Translations under genes and position numbers: made by a program
In this document: positions 45,151 through 56,117 of the stretch, piece after piece
Layout: the number at the start of each line of letters is the position of its first letter
How positions within the stretch are numbered: the stretch's first letter is position 1
The notes under the pieces: generated by a model
Told to the model about the DNA's origin: nothing
The model's database searches: none
Seen by the model: only the letters and a program-made list of their open reading frames with translations
Assembly: GCA_014549065.1 (NCBI GenBank)
Contig: JACDOX010000021.1
Location: 1,429,820 to 1,493,819 of the forward strand
Length of the DNA stretch: 64,000 nt
Direction: 5' to 3'
Origin: Cardinalis cardinalis
Taxonomy: Eukaryota; Chordata; Aves; Passeriformes; Cardinalidae

Positions 45151-48100
45151 CACGTATTAGTGATGGTCTGCTCATTGCAGTCCTCCAGTGACTAGTTATA
45201 AATTCAATTCTATCCATATATTTTATGATAATTTTGCTTGTTTTGNCTTTTTTTTCCCCAGTGGNTGGTGTGGGGTTTGCTTTATTAAACTGTCTTTATC
45301 TCAACCCAAGAGTTTTGTAGCTTTTACCCTCCTGCTTCTCTCNCCTGTCCCCATAAGAAAAAATATTTAAAGATTCATATTTAAAGNTTAGGTCAAAACC
45401 ATAAATTTCCTTATTAGCAGCGTTTGATNAGTCAATAACTCATTAAAAAGTCTTGTAACTAAAGTCTTGTGTCCTTCTGAAACATGCTGTAATGATGTGA
45501 GCTGAACTCATGCTACTCATGCTTCTGTGCAAATGGGAAAATAAGAAAACCTACTTATGTAGAAAATAAGAAAATAAACCACATAATCAAAACCAACTCA
45601 GAGGTCCCATCTCTAACTCATTCAAAANTCCTTCAAAAATCCCCATAGTGGGGGAATGAGTTAGGGGCTGTGAGGGGCTTGGGGTTAAACCATGGCAGTA
45701 ATATAACCTGAAATTGCAAATTTTGTAGTATTCAAACCTAAGCACAAGTTTGCAGATTTCATGGAATACCAGAAATTGCTCAAAAGCTTGGAGAGTTTTA
45801 TAATATCAGCGCAATTAGCTGTATAAGACTTAGATCAAATGAGAAAATATCTGATACTGGAAGGGTCTTTGAACCAATAGAAGCATCTTAATATCTTAAT
45901 GTTCAATAGCAGGAACTGGAAAAGTTATGGGAAGGATTCACACAGCTTTTGAACAGTCCAGGAAAAAATAAAATGCTCTCAATTTAGGATCATTGTGAAT
46001 CAAGAGCATGAGATTTTCTTAAGAGATTTCACCATTCAACTATAGCATATTGAGGCTGGTGCTGAATTTGGACAGACTCTGAGGCCTATATAAATCAGTT
46101 ATTAATAACTCACTCTCTGCTTGGAAGTCCTGCATAAAAAGAAGACCAAAAAGATTATGTACTGTGTTGAGAAACTGAATCAACTTAATTTTTAATACGG
46201 TTATCTCAACATATCTTCTTCAAAGATTACACTCAGATTTGAACCACTTCAAGACTGAAATTACTACTTCTTTCATTTTAACCAGTTTCACTAAGAAACA
46301 TTGCCTGTTGGAAAGTTTTTAATTCATGACATATCGAGCAATTTCAAAGCAGGTAACAGTGATTCTTTAGGGTTTTTATTAAAATCTGCACTAAACTTTA
46401 AAATTAGAGTTGTATCATCAATGAAATGCAACACAGCACACAAAGAGTGTTTTTACTCTTCATTAAAGACTTCATGATGTACTGTAGATCTTAGTTTTTT
46501 GCATATTCTGTCAATGAACCAGCTTCAGGTGTGAAGTGCAGCACTGTTGCCTTGGAGTAGCCATCTGTTATGGTGTGGCCATCCTGCCAGCGACTCGTTC
46601 TGGGTGGATGAAGTTTGGGAGCGCTGGGATGCCTGTGATCTTTCATCAGCACAACATTTCATTCTTTTATGGAACCCTACCAAGTGTCTGGAGCACAGCA
46701 GTACTTGGATGCCTGTATTGTTTTCAAAAAGACACTCACAGATTTGCAGAACCTTGGGCACATTTTACAATCCTGCTTTCCCTCTGGGTTTGTGGGAGGG
46801 CTGAGAAAAATGTTGGAACTATCCCTCTTTCACACAGAATCACACTCTCCTGTTTCTGCCCAGCAAACCTCTTGCATATGTTTCCTATTTGATTTACTTC
46901 TTCACCCATGATCCACATTTTTTTTTTAAAACTTTACTTTNCTTTTATCCTGGTGCTAAATGTCATCCAGGATTCCAACATTTTCAACTGTGGGACTGCT
47001 AAATGGAGCTGAACAGGGGGCTAATTCTGATGTCCTAAACTGGTTTTGTGGTCTGTGAGTAATCTTATATATATCTTATTGAAANCAGTAAGCTTGAAAA
47101 TAAACTGTCAGGAGCTCTGTGCCCTGACACATTTTACCATTCCAACCTTCTGATTATCACCAAATCAATGTTTTGCTCACTGAGGCTTACACCACTTGAT
47201 GAAAGTTTGAACCTGATCAGCTACTATAAGGTGCAGCCCTGCTGTGAGCTACTGAGGACCTCACAGAAGGCCAGGTTACACTTTTCTGGTCACTTAATGC
47301 TCAGTGTCTGAATGAAAAATAATGTCTTTGAGGTCTTGGACCCATGGATTCTGGAGTAATGTAAGAAAAGCAATTGAAGGTAATTTTTCTATTGCTAGAC
47401 AGGCAGGCAGGTACAAAAATACCACAGAGTAAAATTTTNAAGCTGAGCTTAGTTAGTTAAATATGGTAAAAATCCTATATTTTTCTTTTCCCCTTCAGAT
47501 TTTCATAATTATAGCATTTTCTTAATTAAAGAACAGTTTAAAAGTACAAAATAATTTCAGTTCTCTCAATTCACTCTGATAAGAATAGCTCTAGGATTTA
47601 AAGGAGAACAGTGTCACTTGCCTTGAAACTGTTTCTACATTTCGTGCACAAAATGGAAAAGGTAAAGTTAAAAAGGAAAGTTTGCCTGCAAGTTTTAGCT
47701 TGGACCATAAATACTTGGTAGAATATACCCAAATCTGAACAGCAGTGTTTTGTAGCAAGCACAAGGCAATGCTACCTAAGAAGCTTTGTGTAGCTTCCAA
47801 GGAAAAATGAGGACAGCAGTTCCTCAAGTTACAATAGCAAATACACCACAAAGCAGGAAAAAAATGCTGCATGAATGTCTAGTTCTTCAAACACCATTTT
47901 ACTTGGTTATTTTCCATAGCAAAGCAGGAGGGAAAGGTCTCTTTCTACTACCCTGTAATTTAGCTGGTTTAAAAAGGGTTCATCTTCAAGATTAGACACC
48001 TAAACCAGTGGCCAGCGTGGGCACATCTGCTGGTTTAGTTTAATTTTGTGTTGTAGTAGCAGGAGATCAATCAACAGCATCAGTGCAGGAATTCAGGTCT

Positions 48101-48184
48101 CTCACAAGAGATTTCGTGAGCTCTGGAGCTTTTTAGATTCCACTGACTGATCTTTGGTGTTCTGGGATAGGATATGAGGGAAGG

Positions 48185-48427
48185 GCTGGAGCTGTCCCAG
48201 CAGAGGTTTAGGTGGAAAGTCAGGAAAATCTTCCTCCCCCAGAGGGTGCTGGCACTGCCCAGGCTCCCCAGGGAATGGGCACAGCCCTGAGGCTGCCACA
48301 GCTCCAGGAGAGNTTGGACACCACTCCCAGGGATGCCCGGATGGGATTGTTGGGCTGTCTGAGCAGGGANAGGAGCTGGACTGGATGATCCTTATGTGTC
48401 CCAGCTCAGGATATTCCATGATCTGTG
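48185..48427 (+). mobile_element. CR1 LINE 3' fragment, distinct subfamily
   Basis: Sense CR1 with a GC-rich middle: 'agcagaggtttaggtggaaag', 'cccagagggtgctggcac', 'caggctccccagggaatggg', 'aggagctggactggatgatcc' and terminal 'atattccatgatctgtg'. It differs from the 23.7-kb type. The minus-strand frame across it is a shadow. Confidence 0.88.
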
Positions 48428-49687
48428 CTATAATTCACTTTCCCACACNTACATTCCCCAGGAAAAGTCCCTAAGATATCCAAAGGACCATGAGTCTTTT
48501 CCAGATGCTGCATTTTGTCTGCCAACCCCAGCACNCAGCTAAGTTTTGAGCATGTTGAGCTGTGAGTAAACCACACTCTTCATTTCCTTAATTCCATGTT
48601 TATGTAAATATTTTTGTTGCTTCACATTAGGGAGCTCTGAAACTTCAGAAAACAGATTTCAATTTGTGATGTAAACCAGACAAAAGTGGGCTAAACTAAA
48701 GATGTATATTCTTTCAAAATACTTCTTGTCTTTGTATGAGAGAAGCAATAATTTTTAGAGGATGAGGTCCTCATTAAAATAGCAAATCCTCTGTGTAAAA
48801 CCAAGGCAGTACTGACTAAAAATAAAAAATTGTTATTGCTTATAGGTAAAGTAGTAAAGAATGAGCATTGCTGAATGAAAAAGATTCAGAAAATGAAAAA
48901 GCTATAGTTGTTCTGGGAAAGCAGCCTAACATTAATAAATGAATAAATACATAAAACATCCAAGTGTTTAACTCAGCAAATGAAGGTTAAGAGAGGACTT
49001 GCTGATGTTCTATGTAAATTCATCTCCTGAGACTTCTAAAAGTGAAGGGCACTTTAGTCCATAAGAAGAAAAAAGAAGTATAAGAAACTGTAAACCACAC
49101 AAATTTAACAATTAGCATAATTAGTCACCAGAACAACAACTNTATCATTTATCTTTGGATTGAAAATTAATGACTTCCTAAAAGACATTCTAGGTCAAGT
49201 ACAAGTTTTTAATTTTGGTGTAGCAATAGCTTGGAGAAAATTTCCTAGTAAAATATTCAAAACATGGAGTTAATGAAGTGGCTAAACTGTGATCATTTCC
49301 AGATAAAAGGGGGAGAAAAGATCCTTTTATTGTCAAATAATCAGATGATCTCCTCTGCCTGCACCAACACATGACAGAAATATGCATTAGTTAGACTTTT
49401 AAGAACTGGATAAGAATTTACCTACTGCCAAGAGCTATTCATTCCTTATTTTCCTGAGATTATTTTTTAAAATTATTTTTTGATCAAAATCTCTGTTTTC
49501 TACATAGGATGTGTATTTGCTTGAAAACATCTAAATGGTAGAATGATCATCTAGTGTTTCAGTTTAAGGCCAATTGCAAAAAAAAAGATAAGCAGTACCT
49601 ACTTATCAGACCTAGAATTGTAAGTATTGTCAATTATATATATTTCTGTCTTTGAAATAGTTTTTGGACTAAAAGTAGGTGAGAATA

Positions 49688-49712
49688 TAGTAATATGTAG
49701 TGTATATTACTA
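49688..49712. repeat. Perfect 9-bp inverted repeat, 7-base loop
   Basis: TAGTAATAT (49688-49696) and ATATTACTA (49704-49712) around the loop GTAGTGT. AT-rich context makes chance plausible. Confidence 0.7.
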
Positions 49713-52427
49713 CAATATAGTATTTTTGCTATTTGCATAGGCACATTGACTACCAGTGTAATACTTTGGTTATTAACATTTGCAACAGCCAATTTACTCT
49801 TTTAATGTATTATTTCATAAAACCACAGTCAATTTATACATTAAGAAATTGGGTGGCTGGCACTAAATTTTTATGTATTGCAAGACTATTCTTATCAATT
49901 TTCACTTTCTACTTTGCAATTCAGTGTAGGAAAATTCAAGAAGGAAAGAATTAGGTAATGCACTTTATCTATTTTTTAATTCCTGTGTACAATAAATCAT
50001 ACATAGTGAAGCCTCTTCCTAAAGAGATAATTAAAATTAGAATTAAGAAGTATGAAGTGCCTCTTTGGAGAAGAAATGAGAATAGCTGGAAAAATAGTGA
50101 TTCATTAGTGCGATCCATAAGGGAAAGTGGAAAAAGAGGGGGGGAAAAAAAGTCTCAACACTGTGTTCTGATAAGAGACATAAAAAAATCTACTGACTAA
50201 TGGTGGTTTGTGGGACAGATGGATGGAATTCACTTACTATATTTCTCACAATTACTTAATGTCACAGGCATATATAAATAGTATGTATTTATTTTCCCTC
50301 CTGCTCTCTTTCCCTCATTCATAAGTTCCAGCCCACCTCCAGTTTTGACTATCTGAAACCAAAACTGCAATCCTCAAGTTCAGCTGCCACTTTACCCCAG
50401 ATGCTCTTAAACTCTATTTTTCAATGGTTATTTCCCCAAGCTTTTGAAATTCTGCTTCTTGGCATGACCAGACCCTCAAAGCTCTTGTGTCANCAAAAAC
50501 ATGGATGTGAACATCCCACCTCTGGGATACTGTCCTGCTGTAGGAAATTCACCTGCTGGAATTATTTCCCCTTTTATGTTCGAGTGTGGATTAAAAAGAA
50601 ACAGTGGGTTCATGGTCANGGACCAATTTCACTACAAGCTGGAGTAGATATGGGCTCTCTTAGCTACACCTGTACTTGAACCCATCTTCCTTCTCACTCT
50701 GTTTTTGGTGAGCATCTCGCACTTCCTAATTTTTCTTTTCTTTAAAAGAAAGGCCCATCTGCTGTTGTGATATTGAAAGGTAGATCACAAAGACCTTCCT
50801 TTAGTAAATGGTTTGAGCTGTTGGTGCCTAGTGACAAAAAAAAAAAAAAAAATTCTATTTGAATTCTAAAGTCCTGGAGAGTGATTGGATTTAAAAGATA
50901 ACCTATTTCCAGTGTAGGACCTAAAGTAAACCAGGTGTAGGCAAAGATTCCTGACAGGTAAAGAACTAGGCAGAAAAACTTAAAATTCAAAAACCTATAA
51001 GTTTTTGCTTGCAATCTAATAAAGAGTAACTTGAATTGTCTAACTACTTTTACATAGCCAGAGAATGGTTCTCTGGAAACTGAAGGAAAAAAAAAAAATA
51101 AAAACCAAAACTAAAGACAATTGAAGAAAAAAGTGCAGAGTATCCTGACAGTCCAAACCACAAGAAGTGAGAAATACAGGTTGACAAAAATGAATTAGAA
51201 AGTGCCACTATNTCAACAGAGAAATTTTTTCCACAGTTATAACTAGGAGTCTATAAAAAATTGGTAATTAGAAAAGAAAGTGAAGAAGAAAACTAAAGGA
51301 AGCAGCATCTGACCTAATAACATCAAGAAGCAGCACAAGGACTCACCCTGTGGAGAGACAAGATTTGAAGTATNTCTCTTAATTACAGCTCTGCTAATTT
51401 GCAGTAGTTGTTAAATAAATTTACTGTGTCCTGTAGTCTTTGATAATGAAATAGTGGTGAAATGGCGTGAGGCTTTAGTTTTGCTTCAGAGTGTCACAGG
51501 GAGCCAGAGGAGGCATTTGCCCACANGGCTGAGGATGCTCTGCTTGCCTTTGTTCAAGCTCTCCTTGGTGAGCCCATCAAAAAGGTTTTCTCAACTGGCA
51601 GCCCAAGCAGATTCCTTGTGTGGCTAATGAAGGTGAACTCCCCTAAAATTAGGGCTTCTAATATTNAGCATGGTAGTACATAAATCCTCATGTGCAGCTC
51701 AGATTTCATCCTCCAAGCCAGGAACTGTTTTGCAGTAGTTGTGCACTAATTTTGGAGTCACTTTGGGTACACCCTGCAGTCACACTTGACAGCAGCATTT
51801 GATTGCCAGTAACACAGGCTTAACTGTAGGAGTTATGAATGCGGAAGTGCAATTAGGTCATGGAGAAGAATTGCTCCCCCTGGAATGTCCTCATTTTCAA
51901 CCAGATTTGTTTCAGATGAAGCTATGCCTCATTGTTCTTTAGACAGTCCCAAGGGTCTCTGGCAGCTGGACTAAGCAGAAATTCATCCTGATGGCTACAC
52001 AGTGATCAAAGCACTCTGGAATGGCTGCATGCTTAGCAAATGTATTTTTACAAAAGCATTATGTATGTATTTTATAACCAGAACAAATGTGTTGGAAACT
52101 GAAAACAGGAAGCCTGTTACTGGAAATTATTTTTGCAAACTGTANTTATCCAGCAGCAATAACACATTTTAACATCTGCTGCTACCTTCCTGGAGCGTAT
52201 GGATGTAGCTATTACTAGAAACTTAACAGGCCCNGTGCCTTGATCAGCTGCTTTCCAAATCACTTTATCATAGGAGGAATTCTTTAGGGAATTGCAGCCA
52301 TGGTGTGTCATAATGCATTTAGCAAATGACAAACGCAAACGTTGAAATGCATATGCAGAGAAGGAAAAATGCATTTCCTGGGCTGGATACTCCTTGGGCT
52401 GGGAAAACAGCCTAAAATCGAATAAAG

Positions 52428-52473
52428 ACCTAGAAAGTATCTTGAATAAAACCTAGAAAGTATCTTGTATAAA
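52428..52473. repeat. Two-copy 23-bp tandem duplication
   Basis: Units start at 52428 and 52451 with 'acctagaaagtatcttg' followed by 'aataaa' and 'tataaa'. The copies differ at one base. Confidence 0.93.
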
Positions 52474-53819
52474 ACCCCACCAAAATAACTGTGGAAGCAG
52501 ATGAAGTAGATGATGGTTATAAAATATGTGCAGAAACGGGTGGGGTTCATCAATATCCTCCAGCTATTTTACTCNGAGGGTAAGAAGCAGCACTCCCAGT
52601 TAAATCAATCTCATGGCTGATTTGCANTGTTTGACTGAGGCAAAGCATCTCAAGCAGCACAGAATTCCTTAACAGTTTGTATCTGTGCAGTGCCTTGATC
52701 CTCGTTTTGTATTGTCCCTCACACAAGTCCCAGTTTGGCTCTTTCAGAAATTATTCTCNAAACCAATGAACAAAGGCAAACAAAACCACTAAAACTTTAA
52801 GCTGGTCGTTGTAGCTCTTATTTATATCTAAGAAAAATTTTCTGGGATTTTGGACTTAGATGGTCTTCAATGGTGACTAGGGCCACTTTAAGATAAGTCT
52901 TAGAAGACCTGTTTTATTGTAAGGGAGTCTTGGTTCTCATGTTCTTGCATCCTATTCCTGTCCCTTTTTGTGTGGTTTCTCATGTATTTTAGACCTGTTT
53001 TCCTTACCTCTCCTATGCCTTATCAGCCATTTTTAGTGCCTATATCAGTAACAAGCAGAGCTAATTTAATCTAGAGACTTTATCTGTGGAATATTGGCTT
53101 ATTTTGTATTTCATCCACTTGCTGCAGACTTTAATAATAATTCACATTATCACTGAGTTACTGAAATGCAGATAAAAACATTCTGCATTATCATCTTCTC
53201 CTCATGTCCTTGCTTGGCAGTTCTTTAAGGATGGCCATTGGCAAAGACTCCTCCCTCTGATTATACAGAGTGTCTGCAATGCTTTTGAGGAATCTCCTCT
53301 GTGATAATTTTCACAAAGAATTGCTGCAGAAGGCATACATTTTCACTATCTTCCATTGCTGTCTGTATTCTACAAAATTCCAACTTCAGCTTCCAAACCT
53401 TGAAAACCTACTGCAGTCTTAGAGCAAGGAATCTGCTCTGTTTTCTGCAAGGCCCTGAACGTACCTCATATTGGAGCTGTGTCCTCTTAGTATTTCCTGC
53501 TCATTGCAGTGGTTCTGGCATCCAGCAACTACAATGAGAACACTCTAGAGACCTTTTCAAAAGGAAGGAGCACTGCCCTCTAAACCTTGACCAATCCAGC
53601 TGCTGCTTTCATGACCAGCCCACCTATCAGAGGAATAGATTGTTCAAAAAGGATAAAAGAGATTGGCNCCAACCTGCTCGCTTTTCTCGGTGTGGTTGGG
53701 CTTGTATCCCCTTGGTTAGGCACTTTCTGCATGATTCTGGAGAAAAGTCAATGATTTGTATGACTGTGCTGAAATATCGATCAAGCAAGGCAGAGCAAAT
53801 GGATTTCATTATAAAAACT

Positions 53820-54240
53820 CCTGAAAAGTAACAGGATACAGGTCTGCCTATGAATTATTAAGTAATGAGATCTGTAATAATAAAAGTTTACTGCAGTACT
53901 GCAAGGATAACTGAAACAGCAGCTGTAACATCTTATGTACATCTTATGTACACTCATCGGAGAAAAGTGAGGCTGTGGCCCTAACTACAAGCTGAAATAA
54001 CTTCCAAATATTTACCCATAGGTCTATAGTAGCATTTCTTTAAAAGAATATTGTGTAGTCCTCAATAGAGCATGGAATTGTTATTTCATTTCCCTAAACA
54101 GCTGCAGTTGCTGCTGATTTATGAAGACTGGCTTGATTTCTTTTGTATAAGTAATTAGCAATCTGTTCCTAGATTACTGGATTTATACTTCGTAGAATTT
54201 GTGTTTCCAAATCACTTTTTCCTTGGAAGATTCCAGTGGA
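53820..54240. promoter_or_regulatory. Possible conserved regulatory element
   Basis: N-free, repeat-free DNA with TAAT/ATTA cores ('gaattattaagtaatgag', 'gtaattagcaatc') and E-box-like CAGCTG sites. A small 11-base duplication 'catcttatgta' sits at about 53929-53951. Inference only. Confidence 0.18.
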
Positions 54241-55190
54241 TTGTATCTCTTTTAGCTGAGTGTAACTGTGGTGTCTGACCTTTCACCCCTCCAAGTGTCT
54301 CCCTGACTGATGAGGAATGTGGGCTGTGTGATGCTGCTGCTGGCTGGGGTTTAATCACAATACAGATTTAGGACATGTAGCAGGAAAAAGTCAAATGTTT
54401 CAAGAGGCAGGTGCAAAGCAAAGCTCTCTGTGCAATGTGTTAAGTGCTCTAAAAAACTTGAATCTACATTAATCCTATCTAGCTTTCAAGTTCAAAAAAG
54501 CAAATGAATGTGAAATCACCTGAAATCAGGTTTTGAATGTCCCTTTTTTCACCACTGTAATTTTGCAGGTCATAGGCTTTAGCAAAGAAAATTGAATCCC
54601 ATAAAGCATTAAATCAAAAAGAAGACAAAGAAAATAATTTTAATGAAACTATTAGGAAGTTGTGATAAGTATCAAATTAAAATTATTTATCTATCAGTCC
54701 TCAAAGACAGCAGGGAGGCAAAAAATTATAAAGACCCTGTGTCTTAGATATAGTGGTAGATTTAATTTAATTAGGAACAGACATTCTCAGCTGGGCAGTA
54801 GGAATTAATCTGAGTGCAAAGAATCATGTTGGGGAACAGACTTTNACATTAATAACTGAGGATTAGCCCATGACTCTGTGCATTGCTGAAAAAAGAACTT
54901 TGAGGACAACCTTTGTTTTAGAGAAGCTCCAGGAAGCCAAATCCTTTGAAAATATGTGCACATATTAAACTGTTAGAGGACATCAAAAGTCATCAATTCA
55001 AAGCCCCCAATCTCACAGACATGATTGCCTTGTCCATACTGAAGGTCATTCTCTGCAGGATCATCAGGTCAGGTCCTGATTGAGAATCTCTCTGTTTCAT
55101 GGTTAATTGTTGCATTTCATTTCTTCATGTTTGGCTCTGGGCTTGAGTGCTGATGTCTGTCAATGCTGTTGTACNAGGAAATCACTTCAA

Positions 55191-56117
55191 TTTGCACCTG
55201 GGGGGTTTAGGTTGGATATAAGAAAGGTTTCTTCACTGGAAGGGTGGTCAGGCTTTGGAGCAGGTGGCCCAGGGCAGTGGTGGAGTCCCCAGCCCTGGAG
55301 GGATTTAAAAGCCATGTAGATGTGGCACCTGGGGTCAGGTTTAGTGGTGTGTTTGGCAGTGCTGGCTTAAGGNTTGGACTCAGTGACCTTGGAGGGCCCT
55401 TCCAACCTCAGNTTGCACCTGGAGGGTTTAGGTTGAGTGTTAGGAAAAGTTTCTTCACTGAAAGGGTGGACAAGCCCTGGAACAGGTGGCCCAGGGCAGT
55501 GGTGGAGTCCCCAGCCCTGGAGGGATTTAAAAACTGTGTAGATGTGGCACCTGAGGACAGGATAAAGTGATGTGTTTGGCAGTGCTGGCTTAAGGGTTTG
55601 ACTCCGTGATCTTAGAGGGACCTTCCAAACTCAGGTTTGCACCTGGAGGGTTTAGGTTNGATATTAGGAAAAGTTTCTCCACTGAAAGGGTAGAGAAGCC
55701 CTGGAACAGGTGGCCCAGGGCAGTGNTGGAGTCCCCAAACCTGGAGGGATTTAAAAGCCATGTAGATGTGGTGCCTGGGGTCAGGTTTAGTGGTGTGTTT
55801 GGCAGTGCTGGCTTAAGGGTTGGACTCAGTGACCTTGGAGGGCCCTTCCAACCTCAGGTTTGCACCTGGAGGTTTTAGGTTGGATATTAGGAAAAGNTTC
55901 TNCACTGAAAGGGTTTCTTTCACTGAAAGTTGTCGTCACTGACAAGCCCTGGAGCAGGTGGCCCAGGGCAGTGGTGGAGTTCCCAATCCTGGAGGGATTT
56001 AAAAGCCATGTAGATGTGGTGCCTGGGGTCAGGTTTAGTGGTGTGTTTGGTGCTGTTGTCTTAAGGTTGATCTTAGAGGGCCTTTTCAACCTCAACGTTT
56101 TGATGAATCTGTGANTG
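55191..56117 (+). repeat. Four-copy tandem array of a CR1 3' end
   Basis: Units start at 55191, 55412, 55636 and 55859, each with 'ttgcacctgg' near the start. They are 221, 224 and 223 bases long, and the last is about 256. Each unit holds 'ggtttaggttgga', 'aggtggcccagggcagtg', 'gtccccagccctggaggg', 'ggcagtgctggcttaagg' and 'ggcccttccaacctcag'. Only the last ends in a CR1-like terminus 'gatgaatctgtga'. The plus-strand frames through it (55244-55570 and 55606-55878) are CR1-derived and not genes. Many Ns mark it as hard to assemble, so true copy number may differ. Confidence 0.95.

Larger units (their letters stand above)
43321..48184. other. Unique non-coding DNA
   Basis: No gene recognised. 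The segment includes a T/G tract at 44.3 kb, a TAAT-rich patch near 45.0 kb and a stretch at 46.5-46.9 kb open in three plus-strand frames without known domains. A 7-bp inverted repeat GAGTGCT/AGCACTC lies near 44.66 kb. Confidence 0.45.
48428..55190. other. Unique AT-rich non-coding DNA
   Basis: The longest stretch with almost no dispersed repeats and few Ns. No exon recognised. It contains a 9-bp hairpin at 49.69 kb, an A17 run near 50.84 kb, a 23-bp duplication at 52.43 kb and a conserved-looking patch near 54 kb. Confidence 0.55.

Noticed and set aside
48102..48419. Minus-strand frame of 105 codons
   Set aside because: Mostly the reverse of the CR1 fragment at 48185-48427.
50836..50852. 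A17 run as the tail of a processed pseudogene
   Set aside because: No coding-like or SINE-like body precedes it and no flanking target duplication was seen.
55244..55878. Long plus-strand frames suggesting a repeat protein
   Set aside because: The frames are translated CR1 3' sequence in a tandem array. The unit lengths (221, 224, 223) are not all multiples of three, so no repeated protein unit is preserved.
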